Of a stretch of 64,000 nucleotides of DNA, positions 17,314 through 22,521 are shown piece by piece (position 1 is the stretch's first letter; every line of letters begins with the position of its first letter). The notes below the pieces were generated by a model. That model was given only the letters and a program-made list of their open reading frames with translations. It was not told the DNA's origin and made no database searches. Origin of the DNA: RUG11690 sp045616665 (GTDB taxonomy: Bacteria > Bacteroidota > Bacteroidia > Bacteroidales > WCHB1-69); the NCBI GenBank assembly GCA_045616665.1, contig JAZLHE010000114.1, forward strand, positions 10,153 through 74,152, given 5' to 3'. Position numbers and translations under genes: made by a program.

Positions 17314-17592
17314 ATGAGTCGTTCATTAAAAAAAGGTCCATATATCCATTACAAATTGGAACAAAGAGTGTTGGAAGCTCAAGAATCAGGCAAGAAAACG
17401 ACCATCAAAACCTGGTCCCGCGCCTCTATGATTTCCCCAGACTTTGTAGGACTTACCATCGCAGTGCATAATGGTAACAAGTTTATCCCCGTTTATGTTA
17501 CTGAAAATATGGTTGGCCACAAATTGGGCGAATTTGCTCCTACTCGTATCTTCCGCGGTCACGCTGGTCAAAAGGACAAAGGTAAAAAATAG
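17314..17592 (+). CDS. rpsS: 30S ribosomal protein S19
   Basis: S19 is a head protein of the small subunit. The 92-residue protein opens SRSLKKGPYIHYKLE. The signature IAVHNGNKFIPVYVTENMVGHKLGEFAPTR fills residues 50-79. It is the last gene of the operon: a terminator follows 34 bases later. In most bacteria rplV, rpsC and rplP come next, but here they are missing. Confidence 0.97.
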   Translation: MSRSLKKGPYIHYKLEQRVLEAQESGKKTTIKTWSRASMISPDFVGLTIAVHNGNKFIPVYVTENMVGHKLGEFAPTRIFRGHAGQKDKGKK

Positions 17593-17626
17593 TCTTTAAC
17601 CCTTGTCGTATTTCTTATAAATTACA

Positions 17627-17653
17627 GACCCTGCCTTCGGCGGGGTCTTTTTG
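17627..17653 (+). terminator. Terminator after rpsS
   Basis: An 8-bp stem GACCCTGC / GCGGGGTC (one T-G pair) with a short TTCG-containing loop is followed by TTTTTG. It closes the ribosomal operon before the attachment site of the integrated element. Confidence 0.85.
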
Positions 17654-17683
17654 TTGTTTTCTTCGTTTTTTTTCGTAAGTTTG
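17654..17683 (+). promoter_or_regulatory. Promoter cut off from its gene by the integrated element
   Basis: TTG at 17654-17656, a 19-base spacer and TAAGTTTG at 17676-17683 form a standard promoter. The -7 box lies inside the 18-bp attachment core. In the empty chromosome it would lie about 30 bases before the mscS-like gene now at 22522; in the occupied state it points into the element's left end. Confidence 0.65.
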
Positions 17684-17692
17684 CAACTTCAA
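17675..17692 (+). repeat. attL core of the integrated element
   Basis: GTAAGTTTGCAACTTCAA is repeated exactly at 22485-22502 in the same orientation. Flanking bases differ on both sides. The integrase gene begins about 210 bases inside this end, the usual arrangement. Confidence 0.8.
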
Positions 17693-17750
17693 AACTTTAT
17701 TATACTTTTTGAATGAAAAATAAAAGATAAAAAAGAAGTATTAAAAGCTA

Positions 17751-17769
17751 TTAAAATCAATACTTTACA
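17751..17769 (+). repeat. Left copy of a subterminal repeat (right copy 22458-22477)
   Basis: AAAATCAATACTTTACA (17753-17769) recurs exactly at 22461-22477, with TTA also shared upstream apart from one inserted A. The two copies lie close to the two ends in the same orientation, as expected for integrase arm-binding sites. Confidence 0.5.
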
Positions 17770-17825
17770 TTAATTTTAACTCAAAGCAAAATAGATGTTT
17801 TTTTCATTTGTTTTGCTTTTATTTT

Positions 17826-17877
17826 GTTACTTTTTGTTACTCGTTTGTTACCCGTAATGTTTTTTTGTGTATTTTTG
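17826..17877 (+). promoter_or_regulatory. GTTAC direct repeats and integrase promoter
   Basis: GTTAC occurs at 17826, 17836 and 17847, roughly one helical turn apart. The last lies in TTTGTTACCCG (17844-17854), which recurs at 22421-22431 in the right end. The -7 box TATTTTTG at 17870-17877 follows, so integrase transcription starts near 17884. The repeats would place a bound integrase or regulator on its own promoter. Confidence 0.55.
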
Positions 17878-17902
17878 CAACGGTAACAAACAAAACAACA
17901 AT

Positions 17903-19030
17903 ATGGCAAAGACAAAGAAGCCGATAAAGGCAAAAGAACCTATTAAAATTAGGTACAAGCAACTTGCAAACGGCAATCAAAGCATTTATTTGGATTATTA
18001 CAAAGACGGCAGGCGGCAATATGAGTTTTTGAAGCTATATATCGTACCCGTTAAAACCACATTTGACAAACTGCAAAATGATGAGGTTTTGAAGTCGGCA
18101 AACGCCATAAAGTCACAGCGTATTATTGAACTGGCAAATGGTTTGGCAGGATTGAAGCAGACAAAAGAAAAAATGTTGTTGGCTGACTTTATGGAAGTTT
18201 TTATTAAAAGGCATTTGACTGAAAAAACAGCGGCTAAACAACCAAATGCAATTGGAAAATTATTGTACCGGTATCAACACAAAGCAAGATTGTGTGATGT
18301 TGATGTTGAATTTTGTACTGGATTTTTTGATTTTTTGGTAAATACCTATAAAAAAAAGAATGGTCAGCCGTTAAAAGACACCACAATTAAAAGTTATGCC
18401 ACAATGTTTAATGCAGCATTGAATTATGCCGTAAGAAAGGACTATATTGTAAACAATCCATTTTTGAAATTGGAGAAAGGCGACAAAATAACGCCACGAC
18501 AAACTGAACGTGAATATTTGGATATTAACGAGATTAAAGCCCTTATCAATACACCGTGCAAAAGCGAGATAACAAGGCGGGCGTTTTTGTTTAGTTGCTT
18601 TTGTGGGTTAAGATACAGTGATATAAAAAAACTAACGTGGAAAGATATAAGAACGGGCATTGACGGGGTTGTTTGCAACGTACAGCAACAAAAAACTGGG
18701 ATTATGAATTATTTGCCATTGTCAACGGAAGCACTTAAATGGTTGCCAAATCGTGCAAGTGATGATGAAAGAATATTTGAATTGCAAGAATATAGCAGGA
18801 TTGAGGCACACATAAAAAAATGGATATTGGCGGCGGGTATAAAAAAACACGTCACGTTTCACACTGCACGCCACACGTTTGCAACAATGTTTCTTACTTT
18901 GGGGGCTGACGTTTACACGGTTAGCAAGCTGTTAGGGCATACCAATATACAAACTACTCAAATTTACGCCAAGATAATAGATAAAAAGAAGCAAGAAGCC
19001 GTGAATTTGGCAAACGGCATATTTGATTAA
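17903..19030 (+). CDS. Tyrosine recombinase (integrase)
   Basis: This enzyme integrates and excises the element. The 375-residue protein has an N-terminal arm-binding segment (about 1-90), a SAM-like core-binding domain (about 95-200) and a catalytic domain. Active-site residues are visible: R237 in CGLRYSDI, H320-x2-R323-H324 in HTARHTF, GH in KLLGHTNI, and the nucleophile Y355 in QIYAKI. The start at 17903 is chosen because an earlier in-frame ATG at 17867 overlaps the -7 box. It belongs to the Bacteroidota phage-type integrases related to those of Tn916-like and conjugative elements. Confidence 0.93.
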   Translation: MAKTKKPIKAKEPIKIRYKQLANGNQSIYLDYYKDGRRQYEFLKLYIVPVKTTFDKLQNDEVLKSANAIKSQRIIELANGLAGLKQTKEKMLLADFMEVFIKRHLTEKTAAKQPNAIGKLLYRYQHKARLCDVDVEFCTGFFDFLVNTYKKKNGQPLKDTTIKSYATMFNAALNYAVRKDYIVNNPFLKLEKGDKITPRQTEREYLDINEIKALINTPCKSEITRRAFLFSCFCGLRYSDIKKLTWKDIRTGIDGVVCNVQQQKTGIMNYLPLSTEALKWLPNRASDDERIFELQEYSRIEAHIKKWILAAGIKKHVTFHTARHTFATMFLTLGADVYTVSKLLGHTNIQTTQIYAKIIDKKKQEAVNLANGIFD

Positions 19031-19043
19031 AAAAAGCGGGTAT

Positions 19044-19880
19044 ATGAATTTAAGAGAAATGGAACAAACAGTAAATGAGTTTTCTGATACTGTTGAGAAA
19101 TGTTTGGAAAAGTTAAACGGCAAAATTTGCAAATACGATGTTTACGGCATACAATACGGTTATATGCTTGAAAAAGTCGGGTGCAACAACGATTGTGATA
19201 ATTGCAAATATGCATATAGTTGGCTTGATTGTCGTAAAGAATTAAATCCAATGCTTAATAAAATCACTGAATTGTTTTTGTATGCTATAGAAAATAGAGA
19301 GAGCAATTTAAGACTATTGTCGTTAGATATTGATATGGCTTTATCCAAAATACTACTTAAAACAGTGATACAGGGCGATGATGACTGGCAGGAATGGGAA
19401 AGGGTGATGAGGTGGCATAATGAGTTTACAAGAATAGAGGATAAAACCAGTATGGAAACAACACGGGTGAAACCTGGTCAAAATAAAAAAGCAGTGGAAA
19501 CGCCACTACACTTCAACAGCTCACAACCCACCGATAAATTAACGGCAATATTTGATAGTTTGAAAGGTGGCGGGTATTTTGACGCTAACGCCGATTTGGG
19601 AACGTGGCTTTATATTTGTGGGGTTGCAGACTTGAAAGGCGATTTTAGGCCGTTAAATTGGGTGGCTGACAAACAATTGCTGGGGATTGTTATAACCAAA
19701 CTGTTTGATAGTGATAAATGCCAATATTGGAAAGTTACCCAGCAGGTTTTTTTAGTTGGTGGTGATAAGCTAACAAAGAATATTATTGATGGAATTAAAA
19801 ACAGTGTTTCAAAAATTACAAATGATTGGAGAAAAGCGCCGCCAAAAGCCGACCATTTAATTAGCATAATAGAAAAATAA
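19044..19880 (+). CDS. Element protein with CxxxCxxC motif, unknown function
   Basis: The 278-residue protein has a Cys cluster near residues 48-62 (CNNDCDNCKYAYSWLDC) that could bind a metal. An apparent linker follows (about 130-160), then a C-terminal region with GGGYFDANADLGTWLYICG and NWVADKQLLGIVITKLF. That C-terminal pattern recalls proteins seen beside integrases in Bacteroidota elements, but I cannot assign a function. The ATG at 19044 is 13 bases after the integrase stop; a TTG further upstream is less likely. A terminator follows directly. Confidence 0.7.
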   Translation: MNLREMEQTVNEFSDTVEKCLEKLNGKICKYDVYGIQYGYMLEKVGCNNDCDNCKYAYSWLDCRKELNPMLNKITELFLYAIENRESNLRLLSLDIDMALSKILLKTVIQGDDDWQEWERVMRWHNEFTRIEDKTSMETTRVKPGQNKKAVETPLHFNSSQPTDKLTAIFDSLKGGGYFDANADLGTWLYICGVADLKGDFRPLNWVADKQLLGIVITKLFDSDKCQYWKVTQQVFLVGGDKLTKNIIDGIKNSVSKITNDWRKAPPKADHLISIIEK

Positions 19881-19893
19881 AAATAAATACAGC

Positions 19894-19930
19894 GGGTTAC
19901 AGTAAGTTAGTGTAACCCATTTTTTTTTGT
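19894..19930 (+). terminator. Terminator after the Cys-motif gene
   Basis: An 8-bp perfect stem GGGTTACA / TGTAACCC with a 9-base loop is followed by a run of eight or more T. The stem contains the GTTAC/GTAAC motif also found at both element ends. Confidence 0.8.
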
Positions 19931-20064
19931 TTTTGTTTGCACTTTTGCAGCGTCAATGTAAGCGGGTAACGTGTGACACCCGCCGCCGTTGGCAATGGTT
20001 GTAAAAGTGTGTGGGGTATGCAGTCACACCAACGCCACACCGCCAACACCTCAACAATAAAACA
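19931..20064 (+). other. Non-coding region of the element, candidate origin or control region
   Basis: This 134-base stretch is locally G+C-richer than the rest of the element. It has short pairings: GCGGGT / ACCCGC near 19960-19985, and GTGTGAC near 19970 complementary to GTCACAC near 20023. No open frame or clear -7 box is present. Its position ahead of the excisionase-like and Rep genes would suit a replication origin or regulatory region, but no direct evidence exists. Confidence 0.3.
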
Positions 20065-20361
20065 ATGAATGAGGTTATATTAAAAGAGCTGCAAGAGCTA
20101 AAAAAAATGACACTGTTAGGGGCAAAAACAGCCCTAAATATGAATGATGTTTGCTTGCTTACTGGGTTAAGCAAAAGCCATATTTACAAGCTTGTATGTA
20201 AAAGGGAAATACCATATTACAAGAGTGTAGGCGGCAAACTCACCTATTTTAGAAAAAATGAAATAGAAGATTGGTTGTTAACCCGCCGTGTTCCTACTGT
20301 CAACGAGATAGAACAAAGGGCAATCAATTATAACGTATCAAAGAAAGGGGGCGTAAGATGA
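20065..20361 (+). CDS. Small helix-turn-helix protein (excisionase/MerR-like, HTH_17 type)
   Basis: The 98-residue protein has an HTH_17 pattern: MNDVCLLTGLSKSHIYKLV (helix-turn-helix), then REIPYYKS and the wing GGKLTYFRKNEIEDWLLTRR. Such proteins act as recombination directionality factors or regulators in Bacteroidota mobile elements. The ATG at 20065 is preferred over an in-frame ATG 54 bases upstream, which lies in non-coding-like sequence. It overlaps the next gene by 4 bases (ATGA). Confidence 0.85.
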   Translation: MNEVILKELQELKKMTLLGAKTALNMNDVCLLTGLSKSHIYKLVCKREIPYYKSVGGKLTYFRKNEIEDWLLTRRVPTVNEIEQRAINYNVSKKGGVR

Positions 20362-20912
20362 ACCAGTTTTTTAGTGTTTACGTCAAAATGGAGCAATTGC
20401 CCGATGAGGTCAAAAGGCGTAACAAAATAAAGGTGGGGGCAAAAATACCACGTTACGATGTCACGGCAATGGCTGGTTACTATAAACCGCTGGAGCAATT
20501 AAGAAACCCAAAGGGGCAAATTTATTTTAACCTCAACCCGACTAAAGGAATAATCAACAGTAGCGACCAACGCCGAGCCGATAGATATTTGCAAGGTATA
20601 AACAGTTATAATTTAACCAGTGTTTATTTGCTGGATTACACGACAAACGCTAATGATTATATTTTTGCCTATGGCAACCCCAACGGTGGGGCGACCTTTG
20701 GCGGTAAGAAAAAACGCCCCAATCCTTTTTTTGAAAATAGAAATGATGGTTTTTTGTTTGTTATCACGCCCGATTGGCAAACCATTGAAATGCTTGTTAT
20801 CCTAAACGGTGCAAACACGATATTGGGGAATGCCAAAGCGTTGGAAGATGGCGTGTATAGCAGCCAATTGGAAACCATAAGGGCAACGGCAAAACCAATA
20901 TTCAATTATTAA
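20358..20912 (+). CDS. Element protein of unknown function
   Basis: The 184-residue product is soluble, has no signal peptide and no Cys, and carries a basic stretch GGKKKRPNPFFENR near residue 117. It is translationally coupled to the helix-turn-helix gene (4-base overlap) and directly precedes Rep. This position would suit an accessory replication or single-strand-binding protein, but no motif supports that specifically. Confidence 0.7.
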   Translation: MNQFFSVYVKMEQLPDEVKRRNKIKVGAKIPRYDVTAMAGYYKPLEQLRNPKGQIYFNLNPTKGIINSSDQRRADRYLQGINSYNLTSVYLLDYTTNANDYIFAYGNPNGGATFGGKKKRPNPFFENRNDGFLFVITPDWQTIEMLVILNGANTILGNAKALEDGVYSSQLETIRATAKPIFNY

Positions 20913-20917
20913 TTTGC

Positions 20918-20956
20918 ATAATAGTAAGTTGTTTTCATTACCAAAAAATGGTAAAT
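20918..20956 (+). repeat. 39-bp repeat with internal palindrome, copy 1
   Basis: These 39 bases match 21906-21944 with one mismatch (20948 A, 21936 G). The core is an inverted repeat ATTACC ... GGTAAT-like (ATTACCAAAAAATGGTAAAT). Copy 1 ends exactly at the base before the Rep ATG at 20957, so a protein bound here would block rep translation or transcription. Confidence 0.75.
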
Positions 20957-21892
20957 ATGATAGATACTTGTAATTTTTGGTTGGATAGCACGGCAATGGG
21001 AACGGTCAACCCGTTTGCCGTTGCCGACTATTTGACTGATACAAGCGTTAGGGAGAGTGAAAAAAAAGGGGTTGGCATTACTGGCAATTTGGGCAATTAC
21101 ATAATATCAATAAATGAACGTGGCATTTTTTTTAGTGGCAGTTTGGCAAAATTTTATTTGCCGTCAAATGTTTTCACGTTAACACGGGCAACAGTAAAAG
21201 AAGCGTTGGAAAAGATTAGCGACCAGTTGCACGTTAATGTTGGGGCAGCACGGTTAACACGGGTTGACGTTTCAACGGTTTTGCCAACAAAGCAGCCGCC
21301 AGCCAACTATTACAACTATTTGGGTGATAAACCACACTTTGCACGTTTGCAAGCGTCAGCCGATACGCTTTATTATAATACAAAAAAGCGACAATTGGTA
21401 TTTTATGACAAAACCAAAGAAGCCAAAAGCAAGGGGGCAATTATTCCACCAGCGTTAAGCAGGTGCAATTTGTTTAGATATGAAGTTAGGTTTGTGAATA
21501 GGTTACGGCAACAGTTTAACCAAGACCAACCGACGACAGCCCTTTTATTTGAACCAAATTTTTATTGTTGGTTAATAAGGCAGTGGAAAAAGGAATTTGA
21601 CACAATCAAAAAATTAAAAGCAAATTTTATGATAGATAATGTAAAAAGACCAAATGAAGCGATAAATATATTTTTGGGCAGTTTAATACAAAAGAATGGC
21701 GGGCAAAATGCTATAAATGATTTTTTAAGCGACCTAAAGGCAAAAAAGACGTTTTCACGCCCAGCAGATTATACGAGGGTTAAAAACAAACTAATGCAAA
21801 TGCAGATGACACCGACAAAAGAACCTCAACAAAACGATTTAATTATAGAACTTGAAACGGCGATTGCAGACGTTGCAAGATATGCCCGATAA
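20957..21892 (+). CDS. Replication initiator, filamentous-phage gene II/X (Phage_CRI) type
   Basis: The gene II/X family nicks the + strand origin to start rolling-circle replication. The 311-residue product opens MIDTCNFWLDS, the usual start for this group. It shows ARLTRVDVSTVL near residue 98, LVFYDKTKEA near 150 and RYEVRFVNRLRQ near 175, matching the core strands of the family. An ATG 9 bases upstream lies within the 39-bp repeat and is unlikely. The catalytic Tyr cannot be assigned by eye. No inovirus structural gene accompanies it. Confidence 0.75.
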   Translation: MIDTCNFWLDSTAMGTVNPFAVADYLTDTSVRESEKKGVGITGNLGNYIISINERGIFFSGSLAKFYLPSNVFTLTRATVKEALEKISDQLHVNVGAARLTRVDVSTVLPTKQPPANYYNYLGDKPHFARLQASADTLYYNTKKRQLVFYDKTKEAKSKGAIIPPALSRCNLFRYEVRFVNRLRQQFNQDQPTTALLFEPNFYCWLIRQWKKEFDTIKKLKANFMIDNVKRPNEAINIFLGSLIQKNGGQNAINDFLSDLKAKKTFSRPADYTRVKNKLMQMQMTPTKEPQQNDLIIELETAIADVARYAR

Positions 21893-21905
21893 AAATCAAT
21901 AATGG

Positions 21906-21947
21906 ATAATAGTAAGTTGTTTTCATTACCAAAAAGTGGTAAATTTG
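21906..21947 (+). promoter_or_regulatory. 39-bp repeat copy 2 overlapping a promoter
   Basis: Copy 2 of the repeat (21906-21944) contains TTG at 21917-21919 and runs into TAAATTTG at 21940-21947, with a 20-base spacer: a standard promoter whose spacer and -7 box are covered by the palindrome ATTACC...GGTAAT. This is the layout expected of a repressed promoter. Confidence 0.7.
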
Positions 21948-21986
21948 TTTTTTGTAAATAACAAAGTTTTTCAAAGATAATTAGAG

Positions 21987-22328
21987 ATGGAAAAAGGACA
22001 AACCAACAACCCCAACGGGCGACCAAAGGGAACGCCAAACAAAATAACCTCAACGGTTAGAAACTGGCTATTGGAGATTATCAACGGCAATCGTGACCAA
22101 TTTGCAAACGATTTGCAGAAACTTGAACCCAAAGAACGGTTAGAAGTGGTTTTGAAGTTGTTGCCATACATATTGCCAAAAGTTGAAAGTGCAAATGAGG
22201 TAGAGGGGGCGGCATACAATAAAACCGATGTTGTAAAAGAAAGTATGTTTGACGGCTGGAGCGACACAAAAAACACTATTAAACGCTGGTATGAGCAACC
22301 AGTGGAGCAGCAAGGCATTGGCGATTGA
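21987..22328 (+). CDS. Small NGRPKGTPNK protein (DUF5681-like N-terminus)
   Basis: The 113-residue protein starts MEKGQTNNPNGRPKGTPNKI, an AT-hook-like basic motif typical of DUF5681 and of some small-terminase-like proteins in phages and mobile elements. The remainder is helical and acidic, with no known domain. It is the last gene of the element, about 35 bases behind the repeat-covered promoter. A DNA-binding role is likely; a packaging role is only possible. Confidence 0.7.
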   Translation: MEKGQTNNPNGRPKGTPNKITSTVRNWLLEIINGNRDQFANDLQKLEPKERLEVVLKLLPYILPKVESANEVEGAAYNKTDVVKESMFDGWSDTKNTIKRWYEQPVEQQGIGD

Positions 22329-22359
22329 TTTTTTTTGTTTGTGGTAACCTAAAAAATAG

Positions 22360-22456
22360 TATTTTTGCAGCATAAAAGTCAGTGTAAAAAAATGCAGATA
22401 GTATGCCGTTTTGTTACCAGTTTGTTACCCGCTTTGGTAAATACACTGACTTTTAT
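22360..22456 (+). other. Promoter box and 15-bp inverted repeat at the element's right end
   Basis: TATTTTTG at 22360-22367 would start transcripts close to 22373. A perfect 15-bp inverted repeat, ATAAAAGTCAGTGTA at 22372-22386 and its complement at 22442-22456, begins there. The 55-base loop contains two GTTAC motifs (22413, 22424). The transcript would fold into a long-stemmed RNA of about 85 bases; as DNA it could be a replication origin or processing signal for Rep. No open frame is present. Confidence 0.5.
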
Positions 22457-22484
22457 ATTAAAAATCAATACTTTACAACAAAAT

Positions 22485-22502
22485 GTAAGTTTGCAACTTC
22501 AA
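22485..22502 (+). repeat. attR core of the integrated element
   Basis: Exact copy of the 18 bases at 17675-17692. It retains the -7 box TAAGTTTG (22486-22493), 28 bases before the mscS-like ATG, but the sequence 19-21 bases upstream of it is now element DNA without a TTG. Confidence 0.8.
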
Positions 22503-22521
22503 TTTTCAAAAGTCCCTGACA

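Larger units (their letters stand above)
17675..22502. mobile_element. 4.8-kb integrated replicon with tyrosine integrase and gene II/X-type Rep
   Basis: The segment is bounded by an 18-bp direct repeat. Its base composition is clearly A+T-richer than the flanking genes and its codon use differs. Contents in order: integrase, Cys-motif protein, terminator, small helix-turn-helix protein, unknown protein, rolling-circle-type Rep, a small NGRPKGTPNK protein, and a right end with a 15-bp inverted repeat. No capsid, coat, Zot/pI, terminase large subunit, relaxase or type IV secretion gene is present. It is therefore a satellite-like or plasmid-like integrative element rather than a complete inovirus or ICE. 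Confidence 0.8.

Noticed and set aside
17675..17692. tRNA 3' end as attachment site of the element
   Set aside because: No cloverleaf can be built around either copy; the core is a promoter -7 box in an intergenic region.
17903..22328. Complete inovirus prophage
   Set aside because: The gene II/X-type Rep suggested it, but no Zot/pI ATPase, coat-like small membrane proteins or pIII-like protein are present.
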